Origin: Vibrio plantisponsor
Lineage (GTDB): Bacteria > Pseudomonadota > Gammaproteobacteria > Enterobacterales > Vibrionaceae
Assembly: GCF_013041605.1 (NCBI RefSeq)
Contig: NZ_JABEQC010000013.1
Location: 59,771 to 123,770, forward strand
DNA: 64,000 bases
Direction of reading: 5' to 3'
Shown: piece after piece, positions 9,382 to 16,463 of the stretch
How positions within the stretch are numbered: the stretch's first letter is position 1
Layout: each line of letters opens with the position of its first letter
Made by a program: the position numbers and the translations under genes
Notes under the pieces: generated by a model
The model's database searches: none
What the model was told of the DNA's origin: nothing
What the model saw: the letters and a program-made list of their open reading frames with translations, nothing else

Positions 9382-10072
9382 TTAGTTAAATAAGGGGGGC
9401 ATCTGGCAAGCAATAATCTCTTCTCCTTCATATTCAATTTTTGTCACCAGCTCTCCACCTTCAATAATGGTATCTTTAATTCCCATACGATTCATATCGT
9501 CGTTCGAATAAAACCATCCTTCTGAGTACCGCTGCTTTGAACAATTTTCGGTCGCTGTTTGGCCATAAGTTGCTATTTGTTTATCGACACCAATTGAATT
9601 GTAGAAAGCTTGCTCTCTAATTCGTACTTTATTTAAAGATCTGTCTCTTCTCTGTTCATTTGGTACACTAGGTCGCCATAGATCATCTTATTGCATAGCC
9701 CCACCATGCCAACCAACTAATGAGTCTCTCTTAATCACAACTTTTTAGCTGCTGGTAAAATGTAATTGGCGCAAGCTGAAAAACATAGCTTCCTGACATC
9801 CACATCCACATTATGCTCTCTGATGAAATAACCAAATTCTATTCCAGCTGCTATATCACCACCAGGACTAGTTATTATTAATTTTGTAATTGGTTTTTCA
9901 TTATTCCTTGCAATCCGTATTGCTCGTAAAACCGCTTCACCAGTTATCATTCCATCATAAATAAGTGTCTGATTAGTTATAGTAATGTTCTCATTACCTG
10001 AGGAAATGGTATCTTGGGTGGCAATATAACAATGAAAAGAAGTTTTATTTTAAAGGGCACATTTGTACTCAT
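9382..10072 (-). pseudogene. Broken ClpP/crotonase-fold periplasmic protein gene
   Basis: Three minus-strand frames together give one recognisable protein. The first begins with ATG at 10072 and encodes a signal-like start (MSTNVPFKIKLLFIVILP). The second runs to about 9735 and contains ITSPGGDIAAGIEFG and LCFSACANYILPAAKK. The third runs to the TAA at 9382-9384 and contains SLVGWHGGAMQ. The SPGG and SACANYI motifs are those of secreted ClpP-like or crotonase-like proteins of unknown role. Two frameshifts are needed: one near 10015-10030, and one at the A/T run 9742-9746 where a single missing base would restore reading. The third frame also has a stop at 9688-9690. The gene is therefore decayed, which is typical of an island edge. 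Confidence 0.75.
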
Positions 10073-10135
10073 TGAGAAATTTAAATTTATAACCATTCTC
10101 TTAAAAACGAAATAAGACTTAACAGAGATTTGAAG

Positions 10136-12271
10136 CTACAACGCTGAGTGATTAAAACTTGTTACTTCAGTGATACAGCCCCCACATAGCATTAATACTC
10201 TATCTGCAGAAGCTATCGTTTCCGGGCGATGGGCAATCATTAAAATTGGGAGTCCAATAGCTTTGAAGCTATTACATACAAACGATTCTGTTTGGATATC
10301 TAAACTGCTCGTTGCTTCATCTAAAATCAGTAATTGAGGCTTTTTATACAAAGCTCGAGCGATTAAAATACGCTGTTTTTGTCCACCAGATAAACTTGCC
10401 CCCATCTCACCAACGAGTGTGTGATAACCCATATTCAACTGCTCAATGTCATTATGCACACCTACTTTTTGCGCACATTCAACAACCCAGTCTTCGTCTA
10501 TGTCGTTAGTAAATAACGTTATATTCTCAAAAACTGAACCACTAAATAATTGATCTTCTTGCAATACAGAACCAATACGTAACCTACGATCTTTGATAGA
10601 AAGATTCGAGTCACCAAAAAATCGAATACAACCTGACGTAGGTTTATAAATACCTAAAAGAAGCTTTGAAATCGTTGACTTTCCACATCCAGATGGACCA
10701 ACTAACGCGACAATTTCTTCTTTCATTAGTTGAAACGAGGCGTTACTTAATAAAAGAGGTTCAGACGGACCGTATGAAAACGTAATATTAGAAAAATCGA
10801 TTAATATGTCACTTTCAACTTTTATGACATTACTGTTAGATTGCAAACTGAAGTCGTCACTCTGTTCTTTATCTGTCAGCACGATATCTGCGAGCCTTTC
10901 GTTATAGACAGCCAGCATTTTGTATTCAAAATACTTATCGATTAATGAGCTAATACTGCTGGAAAATCGTGCTTGATAAGATAGAAAGGCGATCAACATA
11001 CCAATAGTAAACTGTCCACTTAACACGGAATTGGCGCCAAACCAAAGTACTGCGGCAGAAACTAAACTGATAATCATGACGTTTATTGTGTTGTATATCA
11101 TACCTAGCTTAAGCTCATTGAGCTCAGCGTTTCGCCTGTTGATATTTAAATTGCTCCACGCAGATTCACGCCATGGAAGAGCCCCATTTACACGTAAACT
11201 CAACACTCCTCTCACGGTTTCCAAGAAATAGCTCTCTTCCTGCGTATTCGCTTCCCAAGTGTTTTCCTCAGCACGTTTAAACGCTCCAAACCATAAAAAG
11301 CGCAATACCACATATAACACAGCAGCAACGACAGCAACTGCTGAAAGGACCGGGCTATACAGTAGCATTACGGATAACGTGCCAATGACCAAAACCAAGT
11401 CGATTAGGGCTTGTATTGCACTTGTTGTTAATGTTTGCTGGATAACGTTAATCGCTTCAAACTTAGCACTGATACTCCCGATATCTCTTTTCTCGAACCA
11501 CTCGATAGGTAAACGGAATAAATGATGGAAAATATTGGCAGTCCATTGCATATTAAAATTAACCGACAAAGTGATCGTCGCCCACTCTTTGGCTAAGCTG
11601 ATCAATGTTTGTGCCGCCGTAATAAGCAAAATAGCGAAGATAATCAACACTAATAAATTGTCATCATAACCAACTAAAACTTCGTCAATTACTATCTGAT
11701 TCAACATTGGCAGTAGCAAGGCTAGTGCTTCCAGCACCAATGCGAATGTAAAAATTCTAATTAAAGACGTTTTTAAACCAATCGTCTTACCAATCAACTC
11801 TGAGAGTTTCGTCTGCTCTTTCTCGTCGCGTTTTATAAAATCATGTGTGGGAGACAACTCAAGTGCTATTCCTGTAAAATGCTTGTTCACCTCAGACAAA
11901 CTCAAAGTGACGACTCCATTTGCAGGATCATGAATAACAACTTTGTTTCGTTTAACCGCTTTGAGAACAACAAAGTGATTTAGGTTCCAATGAAGGATAC
12001 AGGGAGTTCTCAACTGATCTAACTCCTCAAGCTCAAGCCTTACAGGTCTACCTGACAAATTTAATAGCTCTGAACATTCAATAAGTCTTGAGAAAGACAT
12101 GCCATGCTGCGTAATTCCAAACTTTGCTCTTAAGTGTCTTAAACTAATTTTGTGACCATGCCAATTAGCAATCATTGCCAAACAAGCCACACCACACTCA
12201 GCATTTTCTGTCTGACGCACTAAAGCGAGCTTCTTACCCCACCCCCAATCTAACTGACTCTTCATTTCCAC
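10136..12271 (-). CDS. Peptidase-containing ABC exporter for double-glycine peptides (CvaB/MchF-like)
   Basis: 711 residues. An N-terminal C39 peptidase domain (about 15-140) has Cys26 in ECGVACLAM, His in NHFVVL and Asp in HDPANG, so the full catalytic triad is present. It should cut leaders after Gly-Gly. Next comes an ABC transmembrane domain (about 165-450), then an ATPase with Walker A GPSGCGKST, signature LSGGQKQR and Walker B LLILDEATSSLD. It would export and process the microcins encoded at 13996-16358 through the inner membrane, with the adaptor at 12275-13537 and presumably a chromosomal TolC. The 12271 start is GTG, 3 bases after the adaptor stop; an ATG at 12265 is equally possible. 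Confidence 0.95.
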   Translation of the reverse strand: MEMKSQLDWGWGKKLALVRQTENAECGVACLAMIANWHGHKISLRHLRAKFGITQHGMSFSRLIECSELLNLSGRPVRLELEELDQLRTPCILHWNLNHFVVLKAVKRNKVVIHDPANGVVTLSLSEVNKHFTGIALELSPTHDFIKRDEKEQTKLSELIGKTIGLKTSLIRIFTFALVLEALALLLPMLNQIVIDEVLVGYDDNLLVLIIFAILLITAAQTLISLAKEWATITLSVNFNMQWTANIFHHLFRLPIEWFEKRDIGSISAKFEAINVIQQTLTTSAIQALIDLVLVIGTLSVMLLYSPVLSAVAVVAAVLYVVLRFLWFGAFKRAEENTWEANTQEESYFLETVRGVLSLRVNGALPWRESAWSNLNINRRNAELNELKLGMIYNTINVMIISLVSAAVLWFGANSVLSGQFTIGMLIAFLSYQARFSSSISSLIDKYFEYKMLAVYNERLADIVLTDKEQSDDFSLQSNSNVIKVESDILIDFSNITFSYGPSEPLLLSNASFQLMKEEIVALVGPSGCGKSTISKLLLGIYKPTSGCIRFFGDSNLSIKDRRLRIGSVLQEDQLFSGSVFENITLFTNDIDEDWVVECAQKVGVHNDIEQLNMGYHTLVGEMGASLSGGQKQRILIARALYKKPQLLILDEATSSLDIQTESFVCNSFKAIGLPILMIAHRPETIASADRVLMLCGGCITEVTSFNHSAL

Positions 12272-12274
12272 GTT

Positions 12275-13537
12275 TTAGATCTTCCCTTTTATTGTATATA
12301 GAGGCTCCAATATCCACTCATAAACTTGACGAGTATCTAACTCAACATCAGCCACAACTGTCATGCCTGTTACCAAATGTTCTTCATGCCCATAAACCGT
12401 TATCGTAGGCTTCGTAAGCTCCACTTTTACTTGATATATCCCTTCTAACTTTTTCTTTTTAATTAGATTACTGTTCGCAATCATTTCAGGGGCAACCGCT
12501 GATTTTGAGACGCTGCTAACCACCCCTGTCTGAACGCCAAACTTTTCATAAGGGAATGCATCAAACCTCAGCCTTACAGTTTGACCGACTTCGATAAAAC
12601 CGATGCTACGGCTAGGAGCGTACAGTTCAACAAACGCTTGTTCGCTCTCTGGCACGATGATGAGTAGTGGTTGCGCATTCGTTACCGCGTGGCCTTCATC
12701 TACCAAGATCGATGCAACGATACCGTTAATAGGAGAGACAACCAGGCTGTCACTCTGGTACAAAAACTCAGCTTTACTTTGGATTTTTTCCTCAAGTTGT
12801 CTATCTAACTCTTTCAAAACTATCGCTAAATCGATATCTAAATTGACGAGCCGAGTCGCTTGATTTTCCTTTTCTCTTAATAGCCTTTTTAAATTTAAAT
12901 GATTGTTCTCAGATTGAGTTTGTTTAGAAAGTAACTCCAACTGCTGCTTCTGATATTCAAGCTCTGACAAATAATTATTGTTTAATAGCGATTTCTGCTT
13001 ATCGACGAGTTGCCTAGTCAACAGCAATTCTTGGTTAGAGAACTTCAATACATTTTTTAATATACGAATTTCAGAATCCAATCTGGCAATATCTTCTATT
13101 AAAGCTTTTCGCTCTAAGTCTGCTTTATCTGATTCTTGTTGTCGCCTTTCCAGCAAAAGCTGATATTGAGATTCAATCGATACCAATATCCTCTGCTTTA
13201 CACCCGTTCCGGATTCATCAAAACGCTCGGTTTTTATTTCATAAAGAGGGGTCAATGCTTCTATTTTGTCCCCTTCTTTAACAAATAGCTTTTCCACATA
13301 ACCGGTATCGTTCGCTTGGACTTTAACTGTTCCACCTAGAGGACTGACAATTCCAACCAATGTTTCCCTTCGGGTATACTCTGAAAAACTAACAAAAATA
13401 ATAACTAACAACAGAAGAATGACAGAAAGGCACAAGTAAACATTTTGATTAAATGAGGCTTTAAGTAAAATTCGCCCCTCGCCATCCATTTTTTGAGATT
13501 CAAAGTAACCAGTACGATATAGATTTTTTTTTATCAT
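12275..13537 (-). CDS. HlyD-family membrane fusion protein of microcin export (CvaA/MchE-like)
   Basis: 420 residues. A short cytoplasmic N-terminus is followed by one membrane anchor at about 33-50. Then comes a biotinyl-lipoyl half-motif (about 70-100), a long coiled-coil hairpin rich in L, Q, E and K (about 110-255), and a second lipoyl and beta-barrel part containing SPINGIVASILVDEGHAV. This is the layout of adaptors that bridge an inner-membrane ABC exporter to TolC. It is directly upstream of the exporter gene with a 3-base gap, so they are co-translated. It follows the microcin and immunity genes on the same strand. Confidence 0.93.
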   Translation of the reverse strand: MIKKNLYRTGYFESQKMDGEGRILLKASFNQNVYLCLSVILLLLVIIFVSFSEYTRRETLVGIVSPLGGTVKVQANDTGYVEKLFVKEGDKIEALTPLYEIKTERFDESGTGVKQRILVSIESQYQLLLERRQQESDKADLERKALIEDIARLDSEIRILKNVLKFSNQELLLTRQLVDKQKSLLNNNYLSELEYQKQQLELLSKQTQSENNHLNLKRLLREKENQATRLVNLDIDLAIVLKELDRQLEEKIQSKAEFLYQSDSLVVSPINGIVASILVDEGHAVTNAQPLLIIVPESEQAFVELYAPSRSIGFIEVGQTVRLRFDAFPYEKFGVQTGVVSSVSKSAVAPEMIANSNLIKKKKLEGIYQVKVELTKPTITVYGHEEHLVTGMTVVADVELDTRQVYEWILEPLYTIKGKI

Positions 13538-13622
13538 TTAACTCACTAAGTATTAACCTTAAAAACCAAACCAATTAATTGATACAAATACGATATACAT
13601 CTAAATGTTAAGAAATCGATAG

Positions 13623-13943
13623 CTATAAATCTTCCCATTTTTTTATATTTTTTGACACCCTCTGATAAAAGTAGAAAAAAGACAATATAATTGAACATAC
13701 AAGAGGATAGAAAAATAACTCATACAAATAATAATTATTAGAATTAATGAGAGAAAAAACATAAAAAATAAACAACCATGCTGGATATATCTTTACCACA
13801 TTACACATAAAACCATCATAATGGAAAGGTTTGATCTTTAAACCAAACTTATTTAATAGCTCCACATAAACAACAACTTTAATTCCTTTAGATTTGAGTT
13901 CATTTTTTGCATTTTTATATTTAACATCAAAATTATTACTCAT
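13623..13943 (-). CDS. Small two-helix membrane protein (DUF6404-like), candidate microcin immunity
   Basis: 106 residues from the ATG at 13943, which has an excellent AGGAGGAAAT ribosome-binding site; an upstream in-frame start lacks one. A soluble N-terminal part (KNELKSKGIK, GLKIKPFHYDGF) resembles what I recall of DUF6404. It is followed by two membrane helices, about 63-80 and 85-103. It sits directly downstream of microcin gene A, separated by a hairpin, and directly upstream of the export genes. A membrane protein in this position is a reasonable immunity candidate, but no sequence match to a known immunity protein was recognised. Confidence 0.6.
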   Translation of the reverse strand: MSNNFDVKYKNAKNELKSKGIKVVVYVELLNKFGLKIKPFHYDGFMCNVVKIYPAWLFIFYVFSLINSNNYYLYELFFYPLVCSIILSFFYFYQRVSKNIKKWEDL

Positions 13944-13962
13944 ATTTCCTCCTATTGAAAAT

Positions 13963-13985
13963 GAGGTGTTAAAAATTAACACCTC
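13963..13985 (-). terminator. Intercistronic hairpin after microcin A
   Basis: GAGGTGTTAA and TTAACACCTC make a 10-bp perfect stem with a 3-base loop, between the stop of microcin A and the next start codon. Only a short T-rich stretch follows on the minus strand. It may act as a partial terminator or as an mRNA-stabilising structure that sets the microcin to downstream-gene ratio. Confidence 0.6.
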
Positions 13986-13995
13986 TCAAGCGAAA

Positions 13996-14268
13996 TTAAT
14001 AACCACCTCTACCGTTAAAACAACCACCAGAATATGACCCCACAGTGCCTCCAACAAACCCACCTAAAGGTCCTCCAGTCATATAACCACCAATAGCACC
14101 GGCAAGAGTATTACCTACACAGTTAGGGCTCAGGGGTCCATAACCAGGACGATTATAAGTGCCTTTTGATGCAGGATATCCACTAGAACGCTGGCTTGAA
14201 GATCCACCGCGTCCACCATCACCACCGCCATCAACCAATAAAACTTCATTTTCAGTTAAGTTATACAT
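13996..14268 (-). CDS. Class II microcin precursor A (double-glycine leader)
   Basis: 90 residues. Residues 1-15 are MYNLTENEVLLVDGG, which matches the class II microcin leader pattern (compare the microcin V leader MRTLTLNELDSVSGG) in length, LT, NE and terminal GG. The predicted mature peptide has 75 residues. It has a Gly/Arg/Ser-rich N-terminus, a glycine-rich hydrophobic middle (TLAGAIGGYMTGGPLGG) as in pore-forming microcins, and two cysteines (NCVGN and GGCFNG) that can form a disulfide. AAGGAAG precedes the ATG. The C-terminus lacks the serine-rich siderophore attachment tail of microcin E492-type peptides. Antibacterial activity is inferred, not shown. Confidence 0.85.
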   Translation of the reverse strand: MYNLTENEVLLVDGGGDGGRGGSSSQRSSGYPASKGTYNRPGYGPLSPNCVGNTLAGAIGGYMTGGPLGGFVGGTVGSYSGGCFNGRGGY

Positions 14269-14310
14269 AACAACTTCCTTTTATTAATACAGTAAAAGAG
14301 TATGGCGCTC
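14212..14310. repeat. Duplicated leader/5' region, copy 1 (microcin A)
   Basis: This stretch holds the leader codons and about 40 bases of upstream sequence of microcin A. It is almost identical to 15420-15530 and 16294-16405. Beyond 14310 the similarity stops. It marks microcin A as one of three duplicated genes. Confidence 0.8.
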
Positions 14311-14419
14311 TTTGGCAAATAAAATTAAAACATCAGATTTCCATATAATAAAAAATTAAACCATTAACAAAAAAACAACCAGAACCAACTTTAATATAAC
14401 TAAACATGCGGATTGAATG

Positions 14420-14590
14420 TTACTCACTACCTTTTGTAACATTTACAATAAATTTAAAGAAAACATTTACCCCTATAATTAAAAAAATTACTATTGAAAG
14501 AAATCCTCTTACTCCTGATGGAAAAGATACACCTAATACATAATAGAGAAGAAATGTCCCTATAAGGGAAGAAAAAAAAGCAATTATCAT
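14420..14590 (-). CDS. 56-residue two-helix membrane peptide, candidate immunity protein
   Basis: Too short for ordinary gene calling but well supported. The ATG at 14590 follows a strong AAGGAGG with 5-base spacing, and the frame runs 56 codons to TAA at 14420. The product starts MIIAFFSSLIGTFLLYYVLG and has a second helix, LSIVIFLIIGVNVFF, ending in a short polar tail (VTKGSE). In class II microcin clusters the small membrane immunity gene usually lies just before the microcin gene (cvi before cvaC, mchI before mchB). This gene lies just before microcin A, so it could be the cognate immunity peptide. It shows no resemblance to the other small proteins here. Confidence 0.65.
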   Translation of the reverse strand: MIIAFFSSLIGTFLLYYVLGVSFPSGVRGFLSIVIFLIIGVNVFFKFIVNVTKGSE

Positions 14591-14603
14591 AGAGCCTCCT
14601 TTT

Positions 14604-14625
14604 TAGCCTCAGTTACCTGAGGCTA
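14604..14625 (-). promoter_or_regulatory. Hairpin just before the 56-residue membrane peptide gene
   Basis: TAGCCTCAG and CTGAGGCTA form a 9-bp stem with a 4-base loop, ending immediately before the AAGGAGG ribosome-binding site of the gene at 14420-14590. With no T run it is not a good terminator. It could protect the 5' end of a processed transcript or control access to the ribosome-binding site. Confidence 0.5.
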
Positions 14626-14814
14626 AACGCCAAATCAATTTAATAGACCAACACAAGTGAAAACTTATAATTAACGGCAGTACTATCTAAACAATAGAGG
14701 CTAAATGACTACAATTACCCTTAACACAGAGTAGTAGATAACTCATCGGTTTGAACACCTATACCAAGTAACCATCAACTTCTCATTCATGTATAACATT
14801 ACTTTCACCTGACA

Positions 14815-15123
14815 TCACATATTTTCATTAATGACAGATTCTACGTATTTTTTTCTTTTTAGCGTTTTAACAACTGCAACTAGACCAAAAATCAACATGA
14901 AAGTAGATAAGTAAAAAATGAATGTACCGGCTGGTTTTATGAAAATAAACAACGAAGAAAGAAAAATAGAAATATAGTGAGGATATAGTTCCGGCTTGCA
15001 TTTATAACCAGAAGAATATTTCTCTACCATCACTCGTCCCCACATAGTCTTATGAAAAATGAAATATTTTCCATTCCTATATAAAACCCCGTCTTTTTTA
15101 AAAATATCTTCAATATTTATCAT
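14815..15123 (-). CDS. Small membrane protein, candidate immunity for microcin B
   Basis: 102 residues. A soluble, positively charged N-terminal half (DIFKKDGVLYRNGKYFIFHKTMW) is followed by two hydrophobic helices at about 50-65 and 68-86, then a basic tail (KTLKRKKY). A GAGGAAATG context provides the ribosome-binding site. It lies immediately after microcin B, separated by a strong hairpin, the same arrangement as microcin A and the gene at 13623. No family was recognised. Immunity is inferred from size, topology and position only. Confidence 0.6.
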   Translation of the reverse strand: MINIEDIFKKDGVLYRNGKYFIFHKTMWGRVMVEKYSSGYKCKPELYPHYISIFLSSLFIFIKPAGTFIFYLSTFMLIFGLVAVVKTLKRKKYVESVINENM

Positions 15124-15147
15124 TTCATTTCCTCAACTATTAGTTAA

Positions 15148-15169
15148 TAGTCCGCACTAACGCGGACTA
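15148..15169 (-). terminator. Intercistronic hairpin after microcin B
   Basis: TAGTCCGC pairs with GCGGACTA around a 6-base loop, 10 bases after the microcin B stop codon. It is analogous to the hairpin after microcin A but different in sequence, so the structure rather than the sequence is kept. Confidence 0.6.
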
Positions 15170-15178
15170 CCATCCTCT

Positions 15179-15484
15179 CTATAGACCTCTACCACCAGCC
15201 ATACCTGCAAACCCCTGAGCTAATCCGATTGCCGAAGATACACATGCAGCCGCTCCAAATCCCGTAGAAAAGCTAGCTGGATTACAGGTACCTACAACTC
15301 CAATTACACTACCGCTGATCCCTAGTAAATTTTGTTTTTGTTCAAGTGTCGACCTTCTAGCTTGGTCTATCATTGCAATTCTTGAAACCGGATATCCATT
15401 AGAAGAGCGTCCCGAAGATCTACCTCTACCACCATCACCACCGCCATCAACCAATAAAACTTCATCTTCAGTTAAGTTATACAT
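15179..15484 (-). CDS. Class II microcin precursor B (double-glycine leader)
   Basis: 101 residues. The leader MYNLTEDEVLLVDGG differs from that of microcin A at one residue. The predicted mature peptide starts GDGGRGRSSGRSSNGYP, again Gly/Arg/Ser-rich. It continues with a charged helix (IDQARRSTLEQKQNLLG) and a glycine/alanine-rich hydrophobic C-terminal half with two cysteines (GTCNPAS, AAACVSS), ending AGMAGGRGL. This fits a membrane-active class II microcin. The core after the first 20 residues is unrelated to A, so the toxic domains differ while the leader and N-terminal segment are shared. It is exported by the genes at 10136-13537. Confidence 0.85.
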   Translation of the reverse strand: MYNLTEDEVLLVDGGGDGGRGRSSGRSSNGYPVSRIAMIDQARRSTLEQKQNLLGISGSVIGVVGTCNPASFSTGFGAAACVSSAIGLAQGFAGMAGGRGL

Positions 15485-15586
15485 AACAATTTCCTTTTAT
15501 TAATGCAGTAAAAGAGTACTGCGCTCATAAGTAATTAACCAAAATTCTAAAGGATCAACCATACTTTCCTTTTCCTGATAATTAAT
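15420..15586. repeat. Duplicated leader/5' region, copy 2, with a remnant of the GT2 gene 3' end
   Basis: This copy matches 16294-16463 over the leader codons, the ribosome-binding region and on into about 45 bases that correspond to the end of the glycosyltransferase gene (compare GTCAGGAAAA and ATGGTTGA on the minus strand in both). Here the glycosyltransferase piece is frameshifted and useless. It shows that the microcin B unit was copied from the glycosyltransferase-microcin junction. Confidence 0.8.
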
Positions 15587-15842
15587 CAGGATAGAGAAAT
15601 GACAGTAGCGAATAACAATGAAATAAAAAACATCATTCTTTAATTTAAATTAAAGCACATAAAACCATTAACAAATATAACCACATACAACGAATTAATG
15701 GGATGTGTTTCTTAATATATAAAATACATAAGTTGATCTTATTTCAAAAATTATAACTTTTAACAACAGAAACGCCAAATACACAGAAGATAAATAGCGC
15801 AAAAAAATGTTGTATCGCCTATAAAAAACGAAAAGTAAATCA
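15587..15842. other. AT-rich non-coding spacer upstream of microcin B
   Basis: After the duplicated segment the spacer up to the small gene at 15843 is very AT-rich and has no frame with coding character. Promoter elements for microcin B may lie here, but I cannot assign them with confidence. Confidence 0.4.
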
Positions 15843-16034
15843 TCATAAAAATAAAGATAAATCTATATAACTCTTCCTTTCCACACACCAAACCCCACCA
15901 ATATCAGTTATAACAACAGAGCCATAAATTGACTTAGAATATACTTTGACACGAGATTTACTAATAACTTTTACATCTTCAAAATGTTCTTCAAACCTAT
16001 CCAAAATAATGTCCCACCTCAAAAAATTTATCAC
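15843..16034 (-). CDS. 63-residue protein of unknown function between microcin genes
   Basis: The frame starts with GTG at 16034, preceded closely by GGAGAG; a TTG four codons later has better spacing. The product (INFLRWDIILDRFEEHFEDVK at the start, GSVVITDIGGVWCVERKSY near the end) has no membrane helix, unlike the other candidate immunity proteins. It lies after the dead microcin C and before microcin B. It may be the partner of either, or a leftover. I do not recognise a family. Confidence 0.45.
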   Translation of the reverse strand: MINFLRWDIILDRFEEHFEDVKVISKSRVKVYSKSIYGSVVITDIGGVWCVERKSYIDLSLFL

Positions 16035-16070
16035 CTCTCCAAAAAAATCTATTCTAGAGAGGCTAAAAAT

Positions 16071-16358
16071 TTAATTAGTATTGCAGCTATTACCATTGGT
16101 ATTGCAACTGTTATTACTATGGCAATTACTGCTACTATTCGCTCCATTATTAGAATTATTACTATTACCAATTACACCACACTGATGAGCAGCGTTAGCC
16201 CAACCAAGTCCAGCAGCAACAAGACCTAAGAATGATGAATAAACTGCAGCAACACTAGAAATATAACAACCGGTGCTGCCTTTACTACTGCGACTACCTC
16301 TACCACCATCACCACCGCCATCAACCAATAAAACTTCATCTTAAGTTAAGTTATACAT
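16071..16358 (-). pseudogene. Class II microcin precursor C, inactivated by a stop in the leader
   Basis: From the ATG at 16358 the codons read MYNLT, then TAA at 16341-16343, then DEVLLVDGG in the same frame and on to a stop at 16071. Microcin B has GAA at the stop position, so one G-to-T change destroyed the sixth codon. The rest of the frame (about 80 residues) is intact. It has GDGGRGSRSSKGSTG after the leader, a hydrophobic middle (SFLGLVAAGLGWANAA) and an odd Asn/Ser/Cys-rich tail with five cysteines in the core overall. An internal start at TTG 16328 would lack most of the leader. Confidence 0.85.
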
Positions 16359-16463
16359 AACAATTTCCTTTTATTAATGCAGTAAAAAAGTACTGCGCTC
16401 ATACGTAATTAACCCAAACTCTAACGGGTCAACCATATTTTCTTTTTTCCTGACAATTCATCA
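16294..16463. repeat. Duplicated leader/5' region, copy 3 (microcin C, overlapping GT2 3' end)
   Basis: This copy runs from the post-leader codons of microcin C through its 5' region into the real 3' end of the glycosyltransferase gene (stop at 16421). It is the intact junction from which the copy at 15420-15586 seems to derive. Confidence 0.8.

Noticed and set aside
13996..16358. Siderophore-microcin (class IIb) identity for the peptides
   Set aside because: The leader fits class II, but none of the peptides has the serine-rich C-terminal siderophore attachment tail and no siderophore glucosyltransferase or esterase gene is present.
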